DNA of 64,000 nt from Pseudomonas sp. (GCF_002796985.1 NZ_PEKX01000004.1:62001-126000), one strand, 5' to 3'; shown: positions 8,231 to 16,768, counted from the first letter of the stretch. Program-made: numbers and translations. The notes: generated by a model not told the origin, from the sequence alone.

Positions 8231-9121
8231 ATGACTCAATCCAACGCCCTTAAGCAAACCACCCCCGAAGCCTTCGCCATCGTCCCCCTAGACGCCCCGC
8301 TGGGCGCCGAAGTGCGCGGCCTGGACGCCCGCGAGCCGCTGACCCCGGAACAGATCCTGGCGATCAAGCAGGCCCACCGCGAGCACCACATCCTGATCTT
8401 CAAGGACCAGCAGCTCGACGATCAGCAGTACCTGCGCTTCGCCACCCTGTTCGGCGCGGTGTTCCAGCCGCCCGCCGATGTGCCGGTGCTGTCCTCCGGC
8501 ACCGACGGCAAGGCCCCGGACATCGTCAAGGTGGCCAACACCGAGGATGGCGAGCTGGGCAACTTCGCCCTGCCGGCCCACGTCGACCACCAGTGGACCC
8601 CGGTGCCCTCTTCCGGGTCCTTCCTCTATGCGCTGGAGGTGCCCAGGACCGGCGGCGAAACCCAGTTCACCAACCTCGCCCGCGCCTACGAGACGCTGGA
8701 TGAAGCGACCCGCGCCGAGATCGACCCGCTGCGGCTGATCAACTACAACCCCTTCATCCGTCTGAAGAGCGGCGGCTACAACGGCACCTTCGTGCGCTAC
8801 CGCACCCCGGACATCGAGCCCATCCAGGGCACCGAACATCCGCTGGTGCGCACCCATCCGGAGAACGGCAAGCGCGTGCTGTTCCTCTCCGTGCACACCG
8901 AGGTGGAAATCCCCGGCGCCGATCCGCAACAGGGCGCCGCACTGGTGGAGAAACTGCGCGAACACCTGCAGCGGCCCGAGCTGATCTACAGCCACAAATG
9001 GTCGGTCGGCGACATCGTCTGGTGGGACAACCAGGCCGTGCTGCATGGCCGTAACGCCTTCCCGGCCAGCGAGACGCGCCGCCTGAAGCGCATCAGCCTG
9101 TCCGGCAGCCGGCCGTTCTGA
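8231..9121 (+). CDS. TauD/TfdA-family dioxygenase
   Basis: 296 residues from ATG 8231 (MTQSNALKQTTPEAFAIVPL); the longer frame from 8153 runs through a repeat and is rejected. It carries the metal motif HVD in LPAHVDHQWTP, a distal His in NQAVLHGRNAF and an Arg-rich end (SETRRLKRISL), so all facial-triad positions are present. It differs clearly from the AtsK-like neighbour, so the two probably attack different substrates, such as sulfonates versus sulfate esters. The 94-bp gap before it contains a CCCTCTCCCTAACCCTCTCC-type palindromic repeat, so it may be transcribed with, or separately from, the upstream gene. Confidence 0.88.
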   Translation: MTQSNALKQTTPEAFAIVPLDAPLGAEVRGLDAREPLTPEQILAIKQAHREHHILIFKDQQLDDQQYLRFATLFGAVFQPPADVPVLSSGTDGKAPDIVKVANTEDGELGNFALPAHVDHQWTPVPSSGSFLYALEVPRTGGETQFTNLARAYETLDEATRAEIDPLRLINYNPFIRLKSGGYNGTFVRYRTPDIEPIQGTEHPLVRTHPENGKRVLFLSVHTEVEIPGADPQQGAALVEKLREHLQRPELIYSHKWSVGDIVWWDNQAVLHGRNAFPASETRRLKRISLSGSRPF

Positions 9122-9127
9122 GGCAAT

Positions 9128-9204
9128 GTAGGGCGCATAACCTGGAACAGGTTTTCCGCCGGGCTCACCAGCGGCGGATAACGCTGGCGCGTTATTCGCC
9201 CTGC
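9128..9204. repeat. Interspersed inverted-repeat element (GTAGGGCGCATAAC family)
   Basis: A degenerate copy of the 2894-2969 element: it starts GTAGGGCGCATAAC and ends GTTATTCGCCCTGC. A further fragment (AGGGCAGATAACCTGGAACAG, then GTTATCTGC) is at about 9307-9336, and a CCCCTCTCCC...GAGGGGGTTAGGGTGAGGGG palindrome is at 9241-9280. These repeats fill most of the 9122-9456 gap. Confidence 0.7.
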
Positions 9205-9395
9205 AAACTGACGCCATTGCGCCCTCCTGCACCGAACGGTCCCCTCTCCCGCTTGCGGGAGGGGGTTAGGGTGAGGGGCTTTTGATTTTGTAGGAGCGAG
9301 CCCAGTAGGGCAGATAACCTGGAACAGGTTATCTGCTGCGGATGGCCCGAAAAACCCTGCAGGCAAGGCTTTCTATGCTTATGCCAAATCGTTTC

Positions 9396-9454
9396 TTGTG
9401 CTGAGTCAATTATTCCTTTTATAGTTTCGGCAACTCGTCATAACAAGTTATGAC
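9396..9454 (+). promoter_or_regulatory. Promoter and GntR operator overlapping the gene start
   Basis: A perfect dyad GTCATAAC-AA-GTTATGAC (9437-9454) ends two bases before the GntR start codon. It fits the GT-N-TA-N-AC style of GntR/HutC operators. Upstream are TTGTGC (9396-9401) and TATAGT (9420-9425) with an 18-bp spacer, a plausible sigma-70 promoter whose start site would fall just before the dyad. Binding there should block transcription and translation start, so autorepression of the whole downstream operon is likely. Confidence 0.6.
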
Positions 9455-9456
9455 CT

Positions 9457-10206
9457 ATGGCCGAACTACTCCCCCTCTCCCCCGTTCCGCTCTACAGCCA
9501 GCTCAAGGAAGTCCTGCGCACGCGCATCCTCGACGGCACCTATCCGCCGCTCAGCCGCATGCCCTCCGAGGCCGAGCTGGGCAAGGCCTTCGAGGTCAGC
9601 CGGATCACCGTGCGCCAGGCGCTGGGCGACCTGCAGAAGGAAGGGCTGATCTTCAAGATCCACGGCAAGGGCACCTTTGTCGCCAAGCCCAAGGCGTTCC
9701 AGAACGTCAGCACCCTGCAGGGCCTGGGTGAGTCCATGACCGAGCGCGGCTACGAGGTGATCAACCGCCTGCGCAGCTTCAAGAGCGTGCCGGCCAACGC
9801 CCAGGTCGCCGCGCGCCTGCAGGTCGCCGAGGGCGAGAGCGTGGTGCAGATCAAGCGCGCCCGCCTGGTCAACCGCGAGCTGGTGTCGCTGGAGATCACC
9901 TGGCTGCCCGAGCACGTCGGCAAGCGCCTGGAGAAGGCCGACCTGGTCAGCCGCGACATCTTCCTGATCCTCGAGAACGACTGCGCCCTGCCCCTGGGCC
10001 ATGCCGATCTCGCCATCGACGCCATCCTCGCCGACGCCGAACTGGCGCGCGCGCTGGAGGTGGAAGAAGGCTCGCCGGTGATGCGCATCGAGCGCCTGAC
10101 CCACACCGCCGACGGCACGCCGCTGGACTACGAACACCTCTACTACCGCGGCGATGCCTTCCAGTACCGCCTGCGCATCGACCGCCACAAGGGACAGCAC
10201 CAATGA
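9457..10206 (+). CDS. GntR/HutC-family regulator with UTRA effector domain
   Basis: 249 residues. The N-terminal winged helix-turn-helix reads LYSQLKEVLRTRILDGTYPP and later EAELGKAFEVSRITVRQALG, standard GntR. From about residue 90 the UTRA ligand domain follows (ARLQVAEGESVVQIKRARLV, MRIERLTHTADGTPLDYEHLYYRGD). Its stop overlaps the start of the AprA-like gene (ATGA), so it is translated with the operon it probably controls. The dyad at its start codon suggests autoregulation. UTRA domains bind small metabolites; here the ligand may be the transported organosulfur compound or a breakdown product. Confidence 0.92.
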   Translation: MAELLPLSPVPLYSQLKEVLRTRILDGTYPPLSRMPSEAELGKAFEVSRITVRQALGDLQKEGLIFKIHGKGTFVAKPKAFQNVSTLQGLGESMTERGYEVINRLRSFKSVPANAQVAARLQVAEGESVVQIKRARLVNRELVSLEITWLPEHVGKRLEKADLVSRDIFLILENDCALPLGHADLAIDAILADAELARALEVEEGSPVMRIERLTHTADGTPLDYEHLYYRGDAFQYRLRIDRHKGQHQ

Positions 10207-11954
10207 GCCAGTTCGACCTCTCCCAGGTTCCCGAGGACAAGGAACTCGCCTACGACATCGTGGTGATCGGCGGCGGCACCGCCGGCCCGATGGCCGCGAT
10301 CAAGGCCAAGGAAGCCAACCGCGAGCTGCGCGTGCTGCTGGTGGACAAGGCCAACGTCAAGCGCAGCGGCGCCATCAGCATGGGCATGGATGGGCTGAAC
10401 AACGCGATCATTCCCGGCCACGCCACGCCCGAGCAGTACACCAAGGAAATCACCGTCGCCAACGACGGCATCGTCAACCAGACAGCGGTCTACGCCTACG
10501 CCACCCACAGCTTCGAGACCCTGCAGCAGCTGGACCGCTGGGGCGTGAAGTTCGAGAAGGACGAAGTCGGCGACTACGCGGTGAAGAAGGTCCACCACAT
10601 GGGCGCCTACGTGCTGCCCATGCCCGAGGGCCACGACATCAAGAAAGTGCTGTACCGCCAGCTCAAGCGCGCGCGCATCGAGATCACCAACCGCCTGGTG
10701 GTCACCCGCCTGCTCACCGACGCCGACGGCGCGGTCAACGGCCTGCTCGGTTTCGACTGCCGCACCGCGCAGTTCCAGGTGATCCGCGCCAAAGCCGTGG
10801 TGCTCGCCTGCGGCGCCGCCGGCCGCCTGGGCCTGCCCTCTTCCGGCTACCTGATGGGCACCTACGAGAACCCCACCAACGCCGGCGACGGCTACGCCAT
10901 GGCCTACCACGCGGGGGCGGAACTCTCGAACCTGGAGTGTTTCCAGATCAACCCGCTGATCAAGGATTACAACGGCCCGGCCTGCGCCTACGTCACCGGC
11001 CCGCTGGGCGGCTACACCGCCAACAGCAAGGGCGAGCGCTTCATCGAGTGCGATTACTGGAGCGGCCAGATGATGTGGGAGTTCCACCAGGAACTCGAAG
11101 GCGGCAACGGCCCGGTGTTCCTCAAGCTCGACCACCTTGCCGAGGAAACCATCCAGACCATCGAGGAAATCCTCCACAGCAACGAACGCCCCAGCCGTGG
11201 CCAGTTCCACGCCGGGCGCGGCACCGACTACCGCCAGCAGATGGTGGAGATGCACATCTCCGAGATCGGCTTCTGCTCCGGCCATTCGGCCTCCGGCGTT
11301 TGGGTCAACGAGAAGGCCGAGACCAGCGTGAAGGGCCTGTACTCGGCCGGCGACATGGCTGCCGTGCCGCACAACTACATGCTCGGCGCCTTCACCTACG
11401 GCTGGTTCGCCGGCGCCAACGCCGCGCAGTACGTGGCCGGGCGCGAATTCAGCGAAGTCGATGGCGCCCAGGTGGCCCGTGAACGCGAACGAGTGTTCGC
11501 ACCCTTGAAACGCGAGCACGGCCTGCCACCGGCGCAGGTCGAGTACAAGCTGCGGCGGATGGTCAACGACTACCTGCAGCCGCCCAAGGTGACAAAGAAG
11601 ATGGAGATCGGCCTGCAACGCTTCACCGAGATCGCCCGCGACCTCGATCAGCTCAAGGCCAACAACCCCCACGAGCTGATGCGCGCCATGGAAGTCAGCG
11701 TGATCCGCGACTGCGCCGAGATGGCCGCCCGTGCCTCGCTGTTCCGCACCGAGAGCCGCTGGGGTCTGTACCACCACCGCGTCGACTACCCGCTGCGCAA
11801 CGACGCCGAATGGTTCTGCCATGCGCATCTGAAGAAGGGCGAGGACGGCGCGATGACCAGTTTCAAGAAGCCCATCGAACCCTATGTGATCGCGCTGGAT
11901 GAGGATGAGCAGCAGGCCTACGAGCGGCTGCGGGTGAAGAGCGAAGCGGCTTGA
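10203..11954 (+). CDS. AprA-like FAD flavoprotein (APS reductase/fumarate reductase superfamily)
   Basis: 583 residues. The FAD-binding GGGTAG sits at 23-28 with a KRSGAISMGMDGLN stretch after it. Residues about 246-297 (CFQINPLIKDYNGPACAYV, GERFIECDYWSGQMM) and 347-400 (VEMHISEIGFCSGHSASGVW, GLYSAGDMAAVPHNYM) match my memory of dissimilatory adenylylsulfate reductase subunit A far better than succinate dehydrogenase. It appears shorter than typical AprA (about 620-670), mainly at the C-terminal side. Its start overlaps the GntR stop, and an AprB-like ferredoxin gene follows. AprBA interconverts APS with sulfite plus AMP. What it does in a sulfonate-uptake operon is unknown; sulfite handling or another redox reaction are both possible. 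Confidence 0.8.
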   Translation: MSQFDLSQVPEDKELAYDIVVIGGGTAGPMAAIKAKEANRELRVLLVDKANVKRSGAISMGMDGLNNAIIPGHATPEQYTKEITVANDGIVNQTAVYAYATHSFETLQQLDRWGVKFEKDEVGDYAVKKVHHMGAYVLPMPEGHDIKKVLYRQLKRARIEITNRLVVTRLLTDADGAVNGLLGFDCRTAQFQVIRAKAVVLACGAAGRLGLPSSGYLMGTYENPTNAGDGYAMAYHAGAELSNLECFQINPLIKDYNGPACAYVTGPLGGYTANSKGERFIECDYWSGQMMWEFHQELEGGNGPVFLKLDHLAEETIQTIEEILHSNERPSRGQFHAGRGTDYRQQMVEMHISEIGFCSGHSASGVWVNEKAETSVKGLYSAGDMAAVPHNYMLGAFTYGWFAGANAAQYVAGREFSEVDGAQVARERERVFAPLKREHGLPPAQVEYKLRRMVNDYLQPPKVTKKMEIGLQRFTEIARDLDQLKANNPHELMRAMEVSVIRDCAEMAARASLFRTESRWGLYHHRVDYPLRNDAEWFCHAHLKKGEDGAMTSFKKPIEPYVIALDEDEQQAYERLRVKSEAA

Positions 11955-12222
11955 GAGATTGGACTGACGGCCTGAAAGGCCCCTCACCCTAACCCTCTCC
12001 CGGAGGGAGAGGGGACTGTCCAGAGCGGCGAATGGGTCGGCGCTCGCCGGCTGACTCAGTGCTTTCCATCCCCACCGAACGGCCCCCTCTCCCTCTGAGC
12101 GGGGCGCGCAGCCAGGGCTGGGGTGAGGGAAGGCCCGAGCACCAGATCCACCCCAGCAACACCGAACAGAACCAGCCCGCCGCCACGACGGCCGGCAAGC
12201 AACACGATGAGGACCGCGTGCA

Positions 12223-12468
12223 ATGGCCTACCAACCCCAGGAAATCTTCTTCCGCTCCAGCGCCCCGGTAACGGTGGACGAGGACAAGTGCATCGCCGAC
12301 AAGGGCTGCACCGTCTGCGTCGAGGTCTGCCCGATGGACCTGCTGGCAATCAACCCCGCCACCCAGAAGGCCTACATGGCCTTCGACGAATGCTGGTACT
12401 GCATGCCCTGCGAGAAGGACTGCCCGACCGGCGCCGTGCGGGTCGAGATTCCGTACCTGCTGCGTTAA
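12223..12468 (+). CDS. AprB-like 2[4Fe-4S] ferredoxin
   Basis: 81 residues with two iron-sulfur motifs: CIADKGCTVCVEVCP and CWYCMPCEKDCP. The spacing, the KAYMAFDECW linker and the PTGAVRVEIPYL end look like the ferredoxin core of APS reductase subunit B. The longer C-terminal tail that wraps around AprA in typical AprB (about 150 residues) is absent. It should pass electrons to or from the upstream AprA-like flavoprotein. The 268-bp gap before it holds CCCTCACCCTAACCCTCTCCC-type repeats, so the pair is probably still co-transcribed but not translationally coupled. Confidence 0.88.
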   Translation: MAYQPQEIFFRSSAPVTVDEDKCIADKGCTVCVEVCPMDLLAINPATQKAYMAFDECWYCMPCEKDCPTGAVRVEIPYLLR

Positions 12469-12488
12469 TCCGCACCGCCGCTGCTCTT

Positions 12489-12555
12489 GTAGGAGCGAGC
12501 TTGCTCGCGAACCAGGGCCGGCAGACGGGCTGTTCGCGAGCAAGCTCGCTCCTAC
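12489..12555. repeat. Paired REP elements (BIME)
   Basis: Two REP cores in opposite orientation (TGTAGGAGCGAGCTTGCTCG and TTCGCGAGCAAGCTCGCTCC) separated by about 20 bp. It lies between the ferredoxin gene and the binding-protein gene and could stabilise or attenuate the operon mRNA. Confidence 0.85.
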
Positions 12556-12679
12556 GAAGAACCTAATAAGAAATGCCATCCGGCCCCACCGCCGGACGCC
12601 TGATGCACCGCCCCTCGTTTCCCACCGCAAGACCTGCGGCGGAGACGATTCCAATACTGATGATTCGAGGGGAACACCC

Positions 12680-14086
12680 ATGACCTTGCGCACCACCCTG
12701 GCCGGCCTCGCGCTCGCCATTGCCAGCATCACTGCCCACGGCGAGACCATCCGCGTCGCCATCGGCACCCAGGACACCACCATCAACTGCGCCGCCGGTG
12801 GCCTGTTGATCCGCGAACTCGGCCTGCTCGACAAGTACCTGCCGCACGACGGTGCGTACAAGGACGCCCAGTACGACGTGCAATGGAAAAACTTCACCAG
12901 CGGCGCGCCGCTGACCAACGAGATGGTTGCCGGCAAGCTCGACTTCGGCGCCATGGCCGACTTCCCCGGCTCGCTCAACGGCGTCGCCCACGAGGCCGCC
13001 GGCAAGCGCAGCCTGTTCATCAGCGTACTCTCGGGCAGCATCGAGGGCAGCGGCAACGGCATCGTCGTGCCCGCCGCCTCCAAGGTGCAGTCGCTGGCCG
13101 AGCTCAAGGGCCAGACCATCTCCGTGCCCTTCGCCTCCACCGCCCACGGCCTGCTGCTGCGCGCCATCGCCGCGCAAGGCTGGGACCCGGAGAAGGACGT
13201 GACCATCATCGCGCAGCCGCCGGAAGTCGCCGGCTCCGCGCTGCAGGCCAACAAGATCGCCGCCCACGCCGACTTCGTGCCCTTCGCCGAGCTGTTCGAA
13301 AACCGTGGCATCGCCCGCAAGATCTACGACGGCTCCCAGGCCAAGGCGCCGACCTTCCATGGCGCGCTGGTGGAAGCGGACTACGCGCAGAAGCACCCGG
13401 AGATCGTCGAGGCCTACCTGCGCGCCACCTACGAGGCCAACCAGCTGCTGGCGCAGGACCCGGAGAAGTACAGCGAGCTGATCGAGAAGGTCGCCGGCAT
13501 TCCCGCCGAGGTGAACTACCTGTTCCACGGCCCGCTCGGCCTGCAGACCCGCGACCTGACCTGGAAGCCGGAATACCGCCAGGCCGTGGCCACCGCCATC
13601 GACACCCTGAAGCTCTTGAAGAAGGCCGACCGCGGGCTGAACGTCGAGCAGTTCGTCGACGACCGTTACATTCGCGCCGCCTTCAAGGCCTCCGGCGCCG
13701 ACTACGAGCAGGCGCTGAAGAACTACGCGCAGCAGCCACTGCTGGGTAACGACGCGCTGACCAACAAGCCGATCACTGACACCCGCAAGGTGGCGCAGGT
13801 CTGGGTACGCGGCGAGCCGAAGGTGCGCAGCTACGCGACCGCGAAGGAAGCGCTGGGCCAGCTGGCCGAGCTCAAACAGCAGGGCAAGGACATCCGCGCG
13901 GTGTACGCCCAGGCCAGCGACAGCGGTATCAAGCTGCTCGCCGGGCAAGCCTGGTTCGTGCGCGGCAAGGATGGCGCGCTGGACGCCTTCCTGCTGCGCG
14001 AACAGGCCGACGCCTTCGCCCGCCAGCATGGAGGCGAGGTTGCCGACTTCGCCGCCGCCAGCCAGCAGGCCGTGGCCAGCCGCTGA
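12680..14086 (+). CDS. ABC transporter substrate-binding protein (sulfonate/nitrate type) with a C-terminal NosL-like domain
   Basis: 468 residues with a signal peptide (ending ITAHGE). Residues about 22-345 are a TauA/SsuA/NMT1-type binding protein (RVAIGTQDTTINCAAGGLLI, GKLDFGAMADFPGSLNG, FASTAHGLLLRAIAAQGWDP). The last 110 or so residues are an extension whose pattern (YATAKEALGQL, IRAVYAQ, AGQAWFVRG, FLLREQADAFARQHGGEV) resembles NosL-type copper-binding proteins. Usual relatives stop near 320-340 residues. It probably delivers an organosulfur ligand to the permease next door; the extra domain could bind a metal or act as a redox partner. The NosL call is by eye only. Confidence 0.85.
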   Translation: MTLRTTLAGLALAIASITAHGETIRVAIGTQDTTINCAAGGLLIRELGLLDKYLPHDGAYKDAQYDVQWKNFTSGAPLTNEMVAGKLDFGAMADFPGSLNGVAHEAAGKRSLFISVLSGSIEGSGNGIVVPAASKVQSLAELKGQTISVPFASTAHGLLLRAIAAQGWDPEKDVTIIAQPPEVAGSALQANKIAAHADFVPFAELFENRGIARKIYDGSQAKAPTFHGALVEADYAQKHPEIVEAYLRATYEANQLLAQDPEKYSELIEKVAGIPAEVNYLFHGPLGLQTRDLTWKPEYRQAVATAIDTLKLLKKADRGLNVEQFVDDRYIRAAFKASGADYEQALKNYAQQPLLGNDALTNKPITDTRKVAQVWVRGEPKVRSYATAKEALGQLAELKQQGKDIRAVYAQASDSGIKLLAGQAWFVRGKDGALDAFLLREQADAFARQHGGEVADFAAASQQAVASR

Positions 14087-14136
14087 ATCGAAGACCAGCC
14101 CCGGCGCCCACGCGCCGGGGCTGGCGGAGACCGAAG

Positions 14137-14925
14137 ATGAACACCACCACCCTCACCCGCTGGAGCCTGCGCCTGGCCTCGCTGCTGGTCTGCCTCGCGC
14201 TCTGGCAGGTGCTCAGTGCGCGCCACGTGAACCTCGGCGTGGTCACTTTCGCCAACGTGCCCGGCCCGCGCGACGTGTTCGACGCCGCCTGGAACCTCGC
14301 GCAATCGAGCAAGCTTGGCCGCCACCTGGGCAGCAGCCTGCTGCGGGTGCTCGCCGGCTACCTGCTGGCAGCCTTCGCCGGCATCCTCCTCGGGCTGGTC
14401 ATTGGCCGGGGCCGCTGGGCCCGCGACAGCCTGTTGCCGCCATTGGAAGTGCTGCGGCCGATCCCGGCGGTGGCGTGGATTCCGCTGGCGATCCTGATGT
14501 TCCCCAGCTCCGAGCTGTCGATGATCTTCATCACCTTCACCGGCGCGCTGTTCCCGGTCCTGCTCAACACCATCCATGGCGTCGAAGCCGTCGACCCACG
14601 CCTGCTCGCCTCCGCCCGCAGCCTCGGCGCCGGGCGCCTGGCACTGCTGCGCGAAGTGGTGCTACCGGGCGCCGCACCGAGCATCGTCACCGGCCTGGCC
14701 ATCGGCATGGGCACCTCGTGGTTCTGCCTGGTGACCGCCGAGATGATCTCCGGGCAATGGGGCATCGGCTATTACACCTGGGAGTCCTACACCTTGCAGA
14801 ACTACCCCGACATCGTCGTCGGCATGCTGCTGATCGGCGTGCTCGGCATGGCCAGCAGCCTGCTGGTGCGCCAGCTCGGCGCACTGGTCACGCCCTGGCA
14901 GCGCCAGGCCGGAGGCAAGCCATGA
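14137..14925 (+). CDS. ABC transporter permease, SsuC/TauC type
   Basis: 262 residues with about six membrane spans. The cytoplasmic EAA loop reads EAVDPRLLASARSLGAGRLALLREVVLPGAAPS (read as consecutive segments at about 148-180), the site that docks the ATPase. It sits 50 bp after the binding-protein gene and overlaps the ATPase gene by ATGA. It forms the membrane channel for the organosulfur transporter. Confidence 0.92.
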   Translation: MNTTTLTRWSLRLASLLVCLALWQVLSARHVNLGVVTFANVPGPRDVFDAAWNLAQSSKLGRHLGSSLLRVLAGYLLAAFAGILLGLVIGRGRWARDSLLPPLEVLRPIPAVAWIPLAILMFPSSELSMIFITFTGALFPVLLNTIHGVEAVDPRLLASARSLGAGRLALLREVVLPGAAPSIVTGLAIGMGTSWFCLVTAEMISGQWGIGYYTWESYTLQNYPDIVVGMLLIGVLGMASSLLVRQLGALVTPWQRQAGGKP

Positions 14926-15770
14926 ACCTGCCCGCCAGCGCACCGGGGCGCGTGCGCGTCGACGGCCTGTCGATCCACCTGGGCAGCGGCCGCGACGCCT
15001 TCGAGGCCGTGCAGTCCCTGAGCTTCTCCATCGAGCCGGGCGAGTTCGTCTGCGTGCTCGGCCCCTCCGGCTGCGGCAAGTCCACCCTGCTCGGCGCCCT
15101 GGCCGGGCACCTGACGCCCAGCGCCGGCCAGCTGGAAGTGGACGGCCACACCGTCGCCGGCCCGTCGCCCGAGCGCGGCATGGTGTTCCAGCACCACACC
15201 CTGCTGCCCTGGCGGCGGGTGCGCGACAACGTCGCCTTCGGCCTGAAGATGCGCGGCGTGCCCCGCGTCGAGCGCCATCGGCAGGCGGACGAAATGCTCC
15301 AGCTGGTGGGCCTGAACGGCTTCGCCGACCGCTGGCCATCGCAGCTTTCCGGCGGCATGCAGCAGCGCGTGGAAATCGCCCGCGTGCTGATCAACCAGCC
15401 GCGCCTGCTGCTGATGGACGAACCCTTCGGCGCCCTCGACGCACAGACCCGGATGATGATGCAGGAGCTGCTGCTGGATATCTGGACGCGCCTGCGCACC
15501 AGCGTGCTGTTCATCACCCACGACATCGACGAGGCGCTGTTCCTCGCCGACCGCATCCTGGTGATGAGCCCGCGACCGGGGCGCATCCTCGAAGACCTCC
15601 GCCTCGACTTCCCGCGCCCGCGCCACGCCGACCTGCTCACCACGCCTGAATTCTCCCGGCTCAAGCGCCACTGCCTGGAACTGCTGCGCCATGAAGACGG
15701 CCGCCAGCTGCCACGCCTGACCCCGCTGGGCCTGCCCACTCCACAACGGATACCGCGATTCGCCATATGA
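14922..15770 (+). CDS. ABC transporter ATP-binding protein, SsuB/TauB type
   Basis: 282 residues from the ATG at 14922 that overlaps the permease stop; longer upstream frames are shadows of the permease. Walker A is GPSGCGKST, the Q-loop region VFQHHTLLPWR, the signature LSGGMQQRVEIARVL and Walker B LLLMDEPFGALD, with a switch His in FITHDIDEA. All are intact. It powers the neighbouring permease. Its stop overlaps the start of the HEAT-repeat gene (ATGA). Confidence 0.95.
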   Translation: MNLPASAPGRVRVDGLSIHLGSGRDAFEAVQSLSFSIEPGEFVCVLGPSGCGKSTLLGALAGHLTPSAGQLEVDGHTVAGPSPERGMVFQHHTLLPWRRVRDNVAFGLKMRGVPRVERHRQADEMLQLVGLNGFADRWPSQLSGGMQQRVEIARVLINQPRLLLMDEPFGALDAQTRMMMQELLLDIWTRLRTSVLFITHDIDEALFLADRILVMSPRPGRILEDLRLDFPRPRHADLLTTPEFSRLKRHCLELLRHEDGRQLPRLTPLGLPTPQRIPRFAI

Positions 15771-16768
15771 CCGATTTCAATCCCTCATCCAACATCAGCA
15801 CCGACAACCCCGACATCCTCGACCTGCGACCGCGCCTGCAGGACGCCGACGCCGGCGTGCGCCGCATCGCGCTGATCGAGCTGGCCGACCTGGAAGAGCC
15901 CGGCGGCCTGCCCTGGCTGGCCCACGCGCTGAACCATGACGCCGCCGCCAGCGTCCGTGCCGAGGCCGCACGCCTGCTGGAAGCCTGGGAAGAACCCGAC
16001 GTGGTGGACGCCCTCTGCCAGGCCCTGGCCGACCCTGACGACGACGTGCGCGAAGCCGCCGCCCAGAGCCTGAGCGAGCTGAAAACCGCCGAAGCCGGCG
16101 TACGCCTGCTGCCGTGGGCGACCCACGCCGACATCTTCGTTCGTCGCAGCGCCCTGCGCGCCCTGCGTGAACTGCGCCTGGAAGAGGCCGCCGAACCGGC
16201 CCTGGCTGCGCTGGGCGACAGCGACGCCGGTGTGCGCCGCGAAGCCGTGGGCATCCTCGGCTGGCTCAAGCGCACCGACGCCCTGCCGCACCTGGCGCGG
16301 CTCACTCGCGACGACCCGGACGCCGAAGTCCGCCGCGCGGCTGCCGGCGCCCTCGGCCTGGCCATCGATGCCAGCGTGCTGCCGGCCCTGCAGGCGGCGC
16401 TGGCCGACCCGGCCTGGCAGGTACGCGAGGAAGCCGCCGGCACCCTTGGCAAACTGGCGCTGCCGGAAGCCGGTGATGCGCTGGTACACGCACTGGAAGA
16501 TGACTTCTGGCAGGTGCGCCTGCGCGCCGCCCGCTCGCTGGGCAAGCTGCGCTACCTGCCAGCGCTGGACGGCCTGAAGTTGGTGCTCGGCCACGGTATC
16601 GCCAACCTGCGCAAGGAAGCCGCGCTGGCCCTGGGCGAACTGGGCAGCGGCGAGGCCGTCGAAGCACTGCGCAACGCCGAGCACGACGGCGACCCGGAAG
16701 TCCGCAAGGCCGTGCGCATCGCGCTGGCTCAGTTGGAGCAAAAGCCGCACCCGGGCCAATCGGCATGA
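15767..16768 (+). CDS. HEAT/PBS-lyase-like repeat protein
   Basis: 333 residues, made almost entirely of about ten 30-residue helical repeats of the form ALADPDDDVREAAAQSLSEL and ALGDSDAGVRREAVGILGWL. No catalytic motif or signal peptide is seen, so it is probably a cytoplasmic scaffold. Related repeats occur in phycobilin lyase subunits and in chaperone-like factors. It is translationally coupled to the ATPase gene before it and the DUF971 gene after it, so it should serve the same pathway, perhaps assembling the AprBA-like complex or presenting a cofactor. That role is inference. Confidence 0.9.
   Translation: MTDFNPSSNISTDNPDILDLRPRLQDADAGVRRIALIELADLEEPGGLPWLAHALNHDAAASVRAEAARLLEAWEEPDVVDALCQALADPDDDVREAAAQSLSELKTAEAGVRLLPWATHADIFVRRSALRALRELRLEEAAEPALAALGDSDAGVRREAVGILGWLKRTDALPHLARLTRDDPDAEVRRAAAGALGLAIDASVLPALQAALADPAWQVREEAAGTLGKLALPEAGDALVHALEDDFWQVRLRAARSLGKLRYLPALDGLKLVLGHGIANLRKEAALALGELGSGEAVEALRNAEHDGDPEVRKAVRIALAQLEQKPHPGQSA

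Noticed and set aside
10203..11954. Succinate dehydrogenase or fumarate reductase flavoprotein
   Set aside because: No membrane anchor or iron-sulfur subunit of that type is nearby, and the conserved blocks fit AprA better; kept as the superfamily alternative.
10143..11987. 614-codon minus-strand frame over the AprA-like gene
   Set aside because: Shadow of a strongly conserved flavoprotein; low-complexity His/Val/Ala/Gly product.
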